Shown here one piece after another: positions 1-10,612 of a stretch of 64,000 bases of DNA (position 1 is the first letter of the stretch; each line of letters starts with the position of its first letter). This DNA comes from Sinonovacula constricta (taxonomy: Eukaryota > Mollusca > Bivalvia > Cardiida > Solecurtidae), in contig CM017573.1 of NCBI GenBank assembly GCA_007844125.1, positions 558,001 to 622,000 on the forward strand, read 5' to 3'. The notes beneath the pieces are model-generated. The model did no database searches, was not told the origin of the DNA, and was given only the letters and a program-made list of their open reading frames with translations. Position numbers and translations under genes: made by a program.

Positions 1-560
1 TCTATCTTCTGCATGCTAATGGCTGTATTTCATTTTTCCTTTTCATTTCTTGATCGGTGTTCGACCATACTTCTTGTCCTAATTTCAGCATCGACGCCGG
101 CTCCTTGTTTCGACAAGATTAATAACTGCGCCTGAGTACCAGGATGACATGTGTTCCAATCGAAGTCTTCTGGCTTATGGCGGGAAGATAACTGCAAGAA
201 ATTCTGTAATTTATGCTGATCGCCATTCTTCCTTCCAGTTGGAATTTCTCGGTGAAACATTTCCAGACATTAATAAGGGAAAGTGGCGAATAGTGTAAAC
301 ATGTTTTAAGATAGTTTACACAATGTAGCAAATGTGATCTTTCTTGGAAATGTAACCCACCGTTCCGATTGTGTTTGTCTTTGTTACGTTTGCGTTCGAT
401 TGTTGTTGACACTACTTATTACCTTTTTGATGTTTCTGAATGTAGTTTGGTTGGTAGAATAATGTGTGATGCTTTATCGACTGCACGAGTTATACCGCAA
501 CATTGTATTCATCGCCTTTCGAAGCTGGAAGTGCACCTGAGTTTGTCTGCTGTCAAGATC
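1..560. other. CpG-richer left edge with open frames on both strands
   Basis: This stretch has visibly more CG dinucleotides than the rest of the window. On the plus strand a frame is open from about 83 to 298, just behind an acceptor-like TTTCAG at 83-88. On the minus strand a frame of 76 codons (260 to 30) ends in a charged tail. At most one can be real and neither matches a family I recognise. It could be an exon or promoter-proximal region of a gene lying mostly to the left. Coding is not established. Confidence 0.2.
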
Positions 561-991
561 TATAATATTAATAATAAAAGACATTAGAAGATTATTTTCT
601 CCTTTTCTTCAATTCTAAAGCTGGTTTTCTTGATCTCACATTTCGCTTAAAGAATATAAAACGCTATAAATTTTGTTCGCAGAGGAAGTCCAGCCTTCGA
701 TTCGGCAAGTGTGTGCTACACGCACACGCATGACTTTCAGATCTTAGATTTTGCTGCCTTTAAGGCAGTTGATCTAACCCCGTTTTATTTGTTAAATGAT
801 ACTTGAACTCATGCCTTGCCGTACTATAATGAAAGCACTGCAAGCACTGCGGTATTCACTGCTTCGGAGTCCACAGTTGTGAAACTTAGTAGATATATTA
901 GTAATTATAGCAAAGGAGATGGCTTATTTAAGTTGGGGCATTGGTGCAACGGTCAATGTCACAGCGATCTTAAACATGATATTGTTTTTGT
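561..991. other. intergenic or intronic, nothing recognised
   Basis: AT-rich sequence without a credible open frame, splice pair or repeat. The short frame at 816-1004 runs into the minisatellite and has no family resemblance. Confidence 0.4.
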
Positions 992-1674
992 AATAGGTCA
1001 GTAGGTGTCAGTAGGTGTTATGGGTCAGTAGGTGTTAGGGGTCAGTAGGTGTTATGTGACAGTAGGTGTCGGTAGGTGTTATGTGTCAGTAGGCGTTATG
1101 GGTTCGTAGGTGTTATGTGACATAAGGTGTCGGTAGGTGTTATGGGTCAGTAGGTGTTATGGGTCAGTAGGTGTTATGTGTCAGTAGGTGTTATGTGTTA
1201 GTAGGTGTTATAGATCAATAGATATTATAGGTCAATAGGTGTTATGTGACAGTGGGTGTTATGGGTCAGTAGGTGTTATGTGACAGTAGGTGTTATAGAT
1301 CAATAGATATTATAGGTCAATAGGTGTTATAGGTCAGTAGGTGTTCTGGGTCAGTAGGTGTTATGGGTCAGTAGGTGTTATGTGTTAGTAGGTGTAAAGG
1401 GTCGGTAGGTGTAATGGGTCGGTAGGTGTTATGTGTCAGTAGGTGTTATGTGTCAGTAGGTGTTATGGGTCAGTAGGTGTTATGTGATGGTAGGTGTAAT
1501 GTGTCAGTAGGTGTTATGTGTCAGTAGGTGTTATGTGTCAGTAGGTGTTATGTTTCAGTAGGTGTTATGTGATAGTAGGTGTTATGTGTCAGTAGATGTT
1601 ATGTGTCAGTAGGTGTTATGGGTCAGTAGGTGTAATAGGTCAGTAGGTGTAATGGGTCAGTAGGTATTATGGGT
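992..1674. repeat. 17-bp minisatellite (GTCAGTAGGTGTTATGT-type)
   Basis: About 40 imperfect head-to-tail copies of a 17-bp unit of the form GTCAGTAGGTGTTATGT. Variants (GGTCAG, GATCAATAGATATTATAG) occur in clusters, and one variant pair block near 1205-1235 recurs near 1288-1320. This suggests local block duplication rather than only unit-by-unit growth. No coding potential. Confidence 0.9.
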
Positions 1675-2338
1675 CTGGAGATGAAACCACGCATCGATGC
1701 CGGATGGTGCATCTATATAATTTGCATGAATTTCTTTGGTTACAATTTGTGTTAAATATTGAATTTTTAGTTTTGTAAAGTTTTTGTTGATTTATGCATA
1801 AGCTTGGAAATGGATTCTGTAAGGTATAAGTGCGTTAGTAAAGTAGGTTTTGTAGTAGTTTACCACTAAGGATTGTCTTCTAAGACTGGTTTAATAATTT
1901 TAGGCCTATATCACTCTGGGCCTATATATAATCAGATTTACATAAATTTATTTTCACGTTTAATCATGTGATTACAATCTCCTTGCATTATGATAGGAGA
2001 GCAAATCAGGTGGATTATGCACAGGTAAAGAATTCCCAGAAATTATTGAGGATTTTATTTAATGCCCCCAAATAATCGTATTTATACAATTACTATCATG
2101 TATGTATACAACTTTACAAAGAGGAATAACTCAACTTATTTCTCTAAAACATTCTGAGAGAGTTACCTCCCATTACTTCGATTCACTTCCTGTTGTCTGC
2201 ATGGTCTACAATGCACGCGAAAACGGAGAGCCATGCTTTCTGAACATTCATAAAAATAACAATATTCCGACCGCTGTCTACATTCTCAAAAATTACTGAC
2301 TACATCGGCGCCTGTTCATCTGTGACAGTTAAAAGGGG
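1675..2338. other. unannotated spacer
   Basis: No gene, tRNA-like element or inverted-repeat element was recognised between the minisatellite and the host MITE. The 65-codon frame at 2102-2299 has no recognisable motif. Confidence 0.4.
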
Positions 2339-2381
2339 TATAGATAGTTTCCATGTGATGTCATTGACACTGATAAGATCG

Positions 2382-2389
2382 TTTAAGGC
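2382..2389. repeat. left target-site duplication TTTAAGGC
   Basis: Identical to 6038-6045 on the other side of the MULE, and present once in the uninterrupted MITE copy around 26365 (as the complement GCCTTAAA). Confidence 0.88.
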
Positions 2390-2557
2390 GAGTGTATATC
2401 AAAATCCCCTTGATCATAATCCCCTTGGTTGAAAAATGACATAGTGATCGAAATCCCCTCAACAGAAATGACAGGGTGTTCATAATCCCCTTGATGGATA
2501 GTCAAAATCCCCTTGGCAAAAATGATGGGGTGGTCAAAATCCCCTCAACTTGTGAAA
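2390..2557 (+). repeat. left terminal inverted repeat of the MULE
   Basis: Matches the reverse complement of 5871-6037 over most of its length with few mismatches and small indels. It is built from short subrepeats of the type CATAATCCCCTTG, TCAAAATCCCCT and CGAAATCCCCTC. The outermost ~10 bp are less alike (GAGTGTATAT versus GGGGACGC) before the conserved TCAAAATCCCCTTGATC. Confidence 0.88.
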
Positions 2558-3194
2558 AACAACCCCCTTTACTCAATATTCTTTTTCCTTTGATCTTTTG
2601 TCACTCCAGCTAAACTATTGTGTTACATAAAGAAATGTTGCAAACAGCAGTTACATTGAGTAGAGGAAAGAGTATGGAGTATACTTTAGCAATAAAATAT
2701 TTGGAGACCGTGATTGTATTGATTAGGGGATCAATGTGTCTGCTTTTGTAGACTTTTGCGATGGAGACAATAAAGATCTTTCTAATACATAATTGGTCTG
2801 GGTAAGATGTATTTTAAAAAGGATTTCATTTCCTGGTTCCTTCATAATAAAGTTTGAACATAAAAATAAAGTTGACCTCATGTTGGTGCAAACATGTTGT
2901 TTTTCATTCAGCATAAAATATACATTTGTACTTCAATATTTGTCTATTTTTTTAACCAATGAATTTAAGAAAACATGGTACGAATATATCATTTTTTAAA
3001 TCTCAAATTTCTTTATAATACTCCAATGTTGTCATTTTCATGTTAATATAAAGCTCACTGATGTAATTTTCAGACAGAAACATGCCTATAGAAACATAGG
3101 CTTAAAACCAGACATAATATTTCACTCTTATTTATTTTCTGACAGCACATTTTACATATGTTAGCACATTCACAGAATTTACTTAGCACCGACA

Positions 3195-3818
3195 TTATTT
3201 TATTCTGATAATCTGTCCCAGAGCACCCAAGAAGTCTTCAAGGGATTTAATGCCACTTGCGTACTGTGAGCACAAAACTTTCAGTCTCTGCTGGTGAGCT
3301 TTAGTGGCCTTCTTCACTTGTTTCTGTAGAAGTTCACCACGATTACATCTCAGAATTTCAGCTGCCACCATTTTTGCATCCTTTTCAACACATTTCACAA
3401 CTGTCCAAAGTGAAGGATTTGAATGTCCAACAAGGTGCTTAAACCCATTGTTCCAAGATTCACACTGGTTATTTGTTCTGTCCAGGTCAGTCATTGTGGC
3501 ACTGTGCACATTCCAAATTGGTGGAGGAAATCTTGGAGAGGAGCGTCGGAACCTCATATTTCCATTAGCAGTGATGACTGCGCGAAAGGATCCATTTACA
3601 TAGTTGGAGTCAAAATACTCAACCAGACACTGTAGATGATCTGGGGCCTGTTCACGTAGTAACGTCAAGCCTTCTTGCACATCGCTGCATGGAAGAAACG
3701 CCAGACCGTCAAGCTTTCCGCAGAAAGATTTCACATCATCATCATTGTTGTAGTCAGACTGAAGACCCTCTGCTTGCACCCTTCTCCAAGTAGCTTGAGT
3801 TAGATGGTAAAAACATCC
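3195..3818 (-). CDS. MULE transposase, exon 4 (C-terminal part)
   Basis: The last exon runs 3818 to 3195 with a stop at 3197-3195, after an acceptor ending CTAG. It encodes residues 267-473. It opens with GCFYHLTQATWRRVQ, the conserved MULE block following the second catalytic aspartate. A further MULE-like block, RTNNQCESWNNGFKHLVGHS, follows near residue 370. The third catalytic acidic residue should lie in this exon, possibly in LVEYFDSNYV (around residue 333), but I cannot assign it firmly. The tail is rich in K, Q and E. Intron phase is 0 and the frame is intact. Confidence 0.88.
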   Translation of the reverse strand, partial: GCFYHLTQATWRRVQAEGLQSDYNNDDDVKSFCGKLDGLAFLPCSDVQEGLTLLREQAPDHLQCLVEYFDSNYVNGSFRAVITANGNMRFRRSSPRFPPPIWNVHSATMTDLDRTNNQCESWNNGFKHLVGHSNPSLWTVVKCVEKDAKMVAAEILRCNRGELLQKQVKKATKAHQQRLKVLCSQYASGIKSLEDFLGALGQIIRIK

Positions 3819-3942
3819 CTAGATGGTGTAAAAAAAAGGTTTTAATATGCTGTTTAAATAGTCTTTTACATATTATAAAACAATTAAACAAGAATATGAA
3901 TTATATAAAGTTAGTTAAAGGCTTGTATAATAATATTATTAC

Positions 3943-4428
3943 CTGGATATGAATGTTGCTGGCCAATACAGTTCCCACAGCATTGTGTATAGCTATCTCA
4001 TAGTCTGCCATAATGTGCTCTGGGTTAGGTCGGATACCTCGCTGCAGACAGGCATCTAGTAGGGCAGTCAGCATTTCTTCATACACCAGCTGTTGCTTTG
4101 ACGGAAGGAGTGCGTAGACAACTGAGACACAGGATTCACCTAAAGGTACACGGATGACAAAAAGTTGTTGGAACTGAGAGGGCGCTGTAGAGTGGGTGCC
4201 ATCCATAAACCATCTGGATGCACTATCTAGGAGGCGAAGACCGTCATTAGTGGCGAAGATGAGAATACGGTTGTCTGGAGACTCGTTGTCGTAGATGACA
4301 TTACTTGCAAACTCAACAGGGAAAGGAACAGGAACATCTCTGATTGTTGATGGGTTCTTAGGTGCTGTTCCTCTCTTGGCGCGTCTCACAGTTTGCTTCA
4401 AACTCTTGACGGAACTGGCAGCAATAAC
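3943..4428 (-). CDS. MULE transposase, exon 3 (catalytic core)
   Basis: Exon 4428 to 3943 (162 codons, phase 0 at both ends) between an acceptor ending TTCAG and a GTAATA donor. It encodes residues 105-266. WFMDGTHSTAP holds the first catalytic aspartate (about residue 180). IMADYEIAIHNAV holds the second (about residue 246). Both match the family's D-G-T and D-F/Y-E patterns. The intron to exon 4 falls directly between the second aspartate block and the GCFYHL block. No stop or frameshift. Confidence 0.9.
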
Positions 4429-4721
4429 CTGAAGTAAAAATAAAGCAACAGTTTTCATGCACTCAATTCATTTATTTCATTTTCCTATTTCACAGTTGTT
4501 TGTCTGGCCTTTGTGTCTGTACATTCTGGGCATTTAACATATTCATCAGTATTGTCATTATATCATTAATATCATCATTAAAAGTAATCTTACTAATATA
4601 AATTTCCAAAGTGGTTTATTTCATGAGAAGGCCCATGTGCATTTTACAGGGCATGTTGAAATTTAAAAAAGAACAATTTTGAAATTTACAGGATTTCTAT
4701 GAATCTTATTTATTAACTCAC
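4429..4721 (-). other. transposase intron 2
   Basis: 293-bp AT-rich intron between exons 2 and 3, with GTGAGT donor and TTTACTTCAG acceptor on the minus strand. No repeat recognised. Confidence 0.75.
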
Positions 4722-4880
4722 CTCTGTAGGCTGCAGTGATAATTTATCTGTTACTATCTGTCCGGGTTTACCACGGTTAGCTTCAGCAGATGCTTTTATC
4801 TCACTGCGGACTTTAAGTGCCTGCATTGCAAATTTGTCAGGAGCATGACTGTGCGCGGTTTCAGATTTGACAGAAGACAC
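4722..4880 (-). CDS. MULE transposase, exon 2 (linker)
   Basis: Exon 4880 to 4722 (53 codons, phase 0) with acceptor ...TTTCTAG and donor GTGAGT. It encodes residues 52-104. HSHAPDKFAMQALKVRSEIK resembles the H-x-H-x-P-D, A-L-K-x-R motif that links the zinc finger and the catalytic domain in animal FLYWCH-MULE proteins. It is too short to appear as a long open frame and was found by joining splice sites. Confidence 0.82.
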
Positions 4881-5251
4881 CTAGAAATAGAACATAAAGT
4901 TAGCATGCTGAAATTAATAATTACCTATTATAATTAAGATTTATGCATACTTTTATTATGATGTGCTTTATGTCTCCATTAATATTTTCATGTAATCTCT
5001 TTTGCTTTACATAAAAAGAGTGCTATACAAAGGTTAAAAAAAATAATAAGACGAAAAAAATTAATTCAGGCATAACTTGCACAATTGATACATATTAGTT
5101 TATCTCATGTTCAGTTCCTCATCTTCAAATTTTGTTTCCAAAATAATATTCTAACAATGACCTCAATTATAACTGAGCTACACTCAAATAAAATATAAAT
5201 CAGTATTCAAATTTAAATGTACCAAATGATTATTATTGATTATATACTTAC
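4881..5251 (-). other. transposase intron 1
   Basis: 371-bp AT-rich intron between the zinc-finger exon and the linker exon, with GTAAGT donor and ATTTCTAG acceptor. Nothing else seen. Confidence 0.75.
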
Positions 5252-5404
5252 ATGTAAATCAGTAGTCAGTGCACCTTTACAGTTCAGACCAATTCTCTGA
5301 GAGCATTCCCACCGCATTGAGGACTTATTTTCATTTTTCTTTGTGTAGGCATAACCTTCATACAGAAGCTTACGAGAACCTTTGTTACTTGTAATGAATT
5401 CCAT
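5252..5404 (-). CDS. MULE transposase, exon 1 (FLYWCH zinc finger)
   Basis: ATG at 5404-5402; 51 codons to a GTAAGT donor. The peptide has the FLYWCH layout: F-I-T-S-N-K-G-S, then LLYEGYAYTKK, RWECSQR and C-K-G-A-L, with Trp and two Cys in the expected places and the final His as the last residue before the intron. In MULE transposases this finger probably binds the terminal repeats. The start is the only ATG giving the full finger. Earlier non-coding exons cannot be excluded. Confidence 0.85.
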
Positions 5405-5870
5405 TTTGGGTATTCATGTCTATTGCAGAGAGCCATCATATTATATACCCAACAAAATAACAGTTTGCAGTTAAGTAAAACAAAGATGAAGTAATTTTAG
5501 ATAGCAAACTGCAATTAATAGCCTCATTTTAAGTTATTATCTGGAAAGATCTAAAGCTAGTGTGCAACAAATTTGCCTTTAAAGGTGTTTATCATTGCAA
5601 AGATTAATTGATTGTTTGTTACATATAACTATAATTGCAATGATTAATTATAATCAACTATCATTTATTTGTTTGTATTTTACAATTTTCTCAGCAATAA
5701 TAACATCAATAAAGGGTGTCATTATTAACTGGCTGTGACAAACATACACCTTTTAATTGTTTGTATGCTTTTCTCTTTTTTTCAGCAATTCTTGAAGCAG
5801 TTGGTTCTTAAATTCATTGAACTAAAAAGAAAAATAAGAAAAAAATCTTGAAGAAATTTCCCAACCATTT

Positions 5871-6037
5871 CACATTATTTGAGGGGATTTTGACTACCCA
5901 CTGAGGGGATTATGACCACCCCTTTATTTTTGCCAAGGGGATTATGATAACCCTGTCATTTCTGTTGAGGGGATTTCGATCACTATGTCGTTTATCAACC
6001 AAGGGGATTATGATCAAGGGGATTTTGAGCGTCCCCC
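5871..6037 (-). repeat. right terminal inverted repeat of the MULE
   Basis: Reverse complement of the left terminal repeat, with the same AATCCCCTTG/AATCCCCTC subrepeats. One internal subrepeat differs between the ends: the left has an extra GATGGATAGTC-type segment where the right goes directly to the CCTTGGCAAAAAT segment. Confidence 0.88.
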
Positions 6038-6045
6038 TTTAAGGC
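6038..6045. repeat. right target-site duplication TTTAAGGC
   Basis: Second copy of the 8-bp duplication. The following AGCCATCTTTGG continues the interrupted host MITE. Confidence 0.88.
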
Positions 6046-6639
6046 AGCCATCTTTGGAGGCAGAAGCTAATGCAGGCCGAAAAATGGTAAATATGTGCTG
6101 TATTAAAACTCACCACTGTGTTTTTATTTTTCAATCTATTTTACTGAATTTTATATCAAATTTAACATCTTTTATAAAGTTTTTTAAAATATCAAAACTA
6201 TATTTTATGGTTTAAAAGGTTAAAGAAATACAACCGAAAATGATACACTGTTCATTTTGTATTAATTCTGTGTGCAAATATCAATTGTAAAAATATTGTA
6301 TTCTAAAAATATGAATTTTAAGAGCCTTCCATTGGTGTATAGCTTTAAATTTTCGGACCACAAATGAAGAAATTATAAGAAAATAAATTTACCCTTCTAT
6401 ACAGTTCATATGAAAATCACTTGAAGTTACCATCAAAGATGGCTGCCAAGATAAGGGATTTTCACTAATGTGGAAACTATCTATAGATAAGATGCACACA
6501 ATAGAGGCAACAACAAACCAAAGCAGCAAAGGGCATTCTGCTTTCTAGATATCTATCTATCAGCAGTAAAATATTCAACAAAAACACAAGCAAGAAGAAA
6601 CGGAAAATTGATTACATACAATTTTCAAGTTCTAACTGT

Positions 6640-6865
6640 GTGGTGAGGCTGCATAAAAGGGGCGCCACACCAGACTGTGCATTTGGCGGAAACCTGACGA
6701 GTTCACAGCATTTCTAGAAGGCCGACGCTTCATAACGATCATGGTTTGTATAGAAACAATTGGAAAAGCAAGAAATGGCCTGAAGCACAATCACAAAACA
6801 CAACCCAGTGGTTCCCGGATGTAAACGTGATGGTACTGACTTGAACCCTATTGAGTAAAAAGTAA
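6640..6865 (+). pseudogene. Tc1/mariner transposase relic
   Basis: Two fragments in different frames recall Tc1/mariner transposases: IWRKPDEF at about 6681-6704 (family V-W-R-x-P motif) and DLNPIE at 6838-6855 (family S-P-D-L-N-P-I-E motif), the latter followed directly by a stop. The spacing is shorter than in an intact enzyme and the frame is broken between them. It is a decayed remnant; its ends are not defined. Confidence 0.5.
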
Positions 6866-7899
6866 TATAAGATAATATATTTTGGCTTTATTAACAACAA
6901 CAACATTCAAACAAATATCTTCAAAAAAGATGAGATTCCATTGTGTTTAAAAGAAAATGTTTTATACTAAATTTCTAAACATGTTTGAAAAGTTAATAAA
7001 GTTGCTCATTTGCACACATGCTCTGAGAATTTTAATATCAGTTTGTATTTCTCTTTAATTTCATTAGCAGATCTCTGTCCATTAATATATCCCCGTTTTT
7101 CTGCTTCTCTACTATTTTAAATTCATTTAAAATTTAAAGTGTGATTTAAGATCAAGGAAGTCAACACTGAGTTACTTTTGCTGATTTGCATGCAGTTCTC
7201 TCCCTTTACCAGATATTTCCTACTCTACAGAATTCATCCCTACACTCATCTTAAAAGCAAATGATAATCTTGAGAAAGACCTCCAGCAGAACTCTGTTAT
7301 TTTAGTGGTTTTAAACTAAAACATCCCAGCAAAAAGCCTTTTTTTACATTGTTTAAATACTGTATCAGGGGCCTTCTATCCATGAGCACCTCTTGTATAT
7401 ATCTATTGACATAGTTACCTGATAACTAGGAAAGCCTCATTCTTTATTGAATATGCACTCTTTATACCTCTTGCGCAGTTTCGCTTTGTTGGTTTTACCC
7501 TTAGTTTTGTAGTTTCGCCTCGAACAAAAAACAAAAAACAAAAAACAATACAATCTTTCCTAACAACGTACTCGTAGTCAGAACAATGGCTCAAATTACG
7601 ACAATTGTCACAGACATTTGGTTTATCTTTATTCCTCATCTGGAAGTTTTTCTGTCTTATTGTAATGTAAAATTTAGGGCAAAAAACATGGGATATGTAG
7701 TAATTTTTGGTGTTTATAATGAAGCATATTATGACCTGTATGTTTTAAATGGCAAATAGAAAGAGTCTTTAATAGATTCTTCTATTTTGGTTTGAAGTAA
7801 TTTCTTTAGATGAAGAAACAAGTTATATTCATGGTGATTAATCCTTCATGACTGTGCATTTCCTGAGTAGAACCAGGGCTTTAGGCTACATGTGTTGGG
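6866..7899. other. unannotated spacer
   Basis: No gene or clear repeat recognised. The minus frame at 7415-7639 contains an A-rich CAAAAAA run and has no family signature. Confidence 0.4.
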
Positions 7900-7914
7900 G
7901 CTGGAGTATGTGAC

Positions 7915-8140
7915 CATTCCTAAGCATACCATTGGTCTTTTATTTAATTAAACCCCAAATGAGGCCAATTAGAGCTATCTCAGACCCATTTTCAAACTTG
8001 TATAACCTCAGGTCCTGGGCCGAGGCCAGCAGAAAAAAGACATCCCTTTACTAAGTCCCTGACTCTGACTGGAACTAGAACCCAAGCTGTGATTTGTCAA
8101 ATAGTCAGATTAGATATCTACCAGTCGGCCATGTGCACCT
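7915..8140 (-). mobile_element. tRNA-derived SINE-like element (minus)
   Basis: Read on the minus strand from about 8140, TGGCCGACTGGTAGA resembles a polymerase III A box and GGTTCTAGTTCC a B box about 45 bases later, the spacing of a tRNA promoter. A non-tRNA body follows towards 7915. No intact cloverleaf can be drawn. Ends are approximate. Confidence 0.45.
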
Positions 8141-8260
8141 ACACTTAGTAACTTGTAGGTAGGTTTATGCAAAGAATCAAACCAGTGACTGTTGGTCGCT
8201 TTCCCTTGAGGATGACACAGAAGTGCAAAGAATCAAGTAATAGTGTTTGTGGTTTTGTGG

Positions 8261-8727
8261 TAAAAGGTGGTATCCAGATAGCCTATATCAAATATATGTA
8301 AAAATGTCTAACTCCTGTTCATTGATGCCCTAGATCAGTGGAAAAGTGAAGCATTACACCCTAGTCATCATTACAATCAGGTAGTTTCTATCTGAGCCAC
8401 GCTGCAGTGATAGGTATTTTTGAACTAAGAAAACACCGTGACATCTTTTAAGATTGTATTATACCGTCCTCTGGGTAGATCGCGCTGATGTTGGTATCTA
8501 TTTTAGCAGAAATTGCTTTCATGCTTATTTATAGATTTAAAAATAATGAACACTTAAAGAGTTATTTGTTCCAATGTGTACTGTCTCACAAATAGGAAGT
8601 GTTCAAAAATCGTCTTTACACAGAAAAAAGTATAAGTTTATGCAGAAATTATGAATGCATTCCCAGAAACCCTGGGAAAATATTGTTACAAGCATTTGGT
8701 GTAGGTAAACTGATGGACACCACCTTA
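8261..8727 (+). mobile_element. MITE family A, copy 1
   Basis: Begins AAAGGTGGTATCC and ends GGACACCACCTT, imperfect inverted repeats of the family end AAAGGTGGTATCCGACAGT. The interior shares with the other copies the segments TTCATTGATGCCCTAGA, GAGCCACGCTGCAGTGATAG and the GTGTTCAAAAATCGT...AGTATAAGTTTAT block. It has no coding capacity. The small frame at 8599-8919 overlaps its end and is not a gene. Confidence 0.75.
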
Positions 8728-10544
8728 AACACAGGCTCAGATGGTCCTGGGGTTGCACACCAATCAAGACACAACATGTTTATTCTTTGGCAAAACACTT
8801 TACTAAGTAATGTATTAACTACTTGTACTGATTCTACCCAAGTAGCTTACTATCAGGACAACCATAGAAATCAAACTTTGCTATTCATTTTTTTTTTAAA
8901 AAGATTTACTAAATCATAACACATTAACAACTCCCAAGCTCTGAAGATACATTATTTATTGAACAGAAACTTCAAAAGGAAAATGCTCATCCCACACAAC
9001 TATTCTCTATTTTAGCCTTCAGGCCTTTATTTTATAGTGTCACACAAGTAATATATTGGTAGCAACAAGGAAATGATCATGAAATATTCAATTTCAATGA
9101 ATGAGTAGCTTTCAGTTATGCAGACTGGCTATTGATTGAATTTTATAACTTGTTTGTTGTAAGATTGTTTATTGTGATGTTTTATATTTCATATTAAATG
9201 ATAATCTTTTATTTTATAACTTATCAAAACTGATCTCATTGTGCATCTTACAATTGTGAAACTGGTTGTCGTATCATACATGGCAATCAAAACCTGCTAT
9301 CACAGTGAAGGAAGCACATGCTTTATAAAACAGATAGGATGTATTAAACCTTTATACACAAAACACAAGGGAGGTTACTGTAGACCTAAACTTAATAATA
9401 AATTTTATGGTACAATATATTTTTGTCAAAAATATGTGTTGGTCCAACTTACATTTAGCTTCCATAACATGATTTCTCTTTAAACATGTGCTATGTACAT
9501 GGACTTTGGTTAATTTGGTATTTATTATTTATTTAAAAAAAACAACAATACAACACAGAAACACAGACCAGACATGAACACTTTTATGCATCCTCATACC
9601 TGTGATGACATGGACTATATATAGAATACATGTATCAAGGGTCCTGTTTGTCCCTCCACACTCTTTCTAGACCCCCACCCCCCTTTACCACAATCCCCTG
9701 TTACTACTCATTACAGGTAGGCCTGTGTATCACCAATGAAAATCAATCTCTCTAATTATGTATTACCTGGCCAAAAAATGCCTCTGCCTAATTTGGGAGT
9801 ACACATTCTTTATGATCAGTGCGTGTAATGTTTTATGGTGATAAAGTAATACAGCGAAGAAAATAGAAGTATGGAAGTTGGTTGTTTTTTTTGCACCATG
9901 TTTATCTGACACTCTAATTAGGATGTGGATTGGTTTGTGTATCTCATCTGTGCTGGTGCTTGAACAGAATGTGTCAAAGAGGGTGTTGTTTGTTTAGCAT
10001 GAACAACATGCTTTTAATGTGGAATATAATTACCAATTACAGTCTGGCTAGAGATATACTACATCCATAAAGACTAGAAATGGAGGACTGTTAGTGATAC
10101 TTAATGTTGGAGTTAGTTACTTATGGTGTGTTAATAAGTGACTTATTTTTGATGTGTTTTCCAATTGGATATTGTCTGGCATGTTTTAAAAGTTTCACAC
10201 TTGGATATATTGATTTTGTTTCCATAAAAGTCTAAATAATGTGAAAAATATTGAGCTTTAGTGGAAGTTTATTCATTTTATTTTTAATAATTAAATGTTT
10301 TATTTATGTTTTAGTGTCATCAAAAGTATGTGTTGTGACATTTATTACTATTATGTGTCATAAAAAGAAAAAAGTCTTTTAGTGAAAACAGAAAGTGAGT
10401 TGTAGCATGATTGGTATTGAATACTAACTGGACTATGGTCTTATTTGTTTGGAACCAAAATGTGAAATTAGAAATATTTTAATTAAAAAAGTTGTGAATG
10501 TGAAGAGTAAGTTACTTTAAATGACATTATGAAAAGAAAAAAAC
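8728..10544. other. unannotated spacer
   Basis: AT-rich sequence. A pyrimidine-rich patch lies at 9640-9705. No gene, SINE or inverted-repeat element recognised. Confidence 0.4.
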
Positions 10545-10545
10545 T

Positions 10546-10612
10546 GATTTCAAGTGATAATTTCAAGTGATGATTTCAAGTGATAATTTCAAGTGATGAT
10601 TTCAAGTGATGA
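10546..10612. repeat. short 14-bp tandem repeat
   Basis: About five copies of ATTTCAAGTGATGA / ATTTCAAGTGATAA. Confidence 0.8.

Larger units (their letters stand above)
2390..6037 (-). mobile_element. Mutator-like (MULE) DNA transposon with transposase
   Basis: A 3,648-bp element bounded by long terminal inverted repeats (about 2390-2557 and 5871-6037) and flanked by an 8-bp direct repeat TTTAAGGC (2382-2389 and 6038-6045). The paralogous empty site near 26365 has TTTAAGGC once, confirming both borders. The target duplication length and long terminal repeats fit the Mutator superfamily. Inside, on the minus strand, is a four-exon gene for a FLYWCH-MULE transposase with intact frame. Long similar repeats, matching target duplication and open exons suggest a recent insertion, possibly still autonomous; activity is an inference. 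Confidence 0.9.
2339..6485. mobile_element. MITE interrupted by a MULE transposon
   Basis: The outer ends are inverted repeats: TATAGATAGTTTCCA at 2339-2353 and its complement TGGAAACTATCTATA at 6471-6485. Without the insert (2390-6037) and one copy of the target duplication the element is about 490 bp. A related uninterrupted copy lies in inverse orientation at 25901-26422. The two share the segments around GATGTCA, the insertion point TTTAAGGC, GAAGCTAATGCAGGC and the terminal GATGGCTGCCA region. It carries no coding capacity of its own and is a non-autonomous DNA transposon. Superfamily unassigned. Confidence 0.8.

Noticed and set aside
992..1674. CRISPR-like array
   Set aside because: Units are contiguous with no unique spacers, no cas genes, and the DNA is eukaryotic. 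The same holds for the other arrays.
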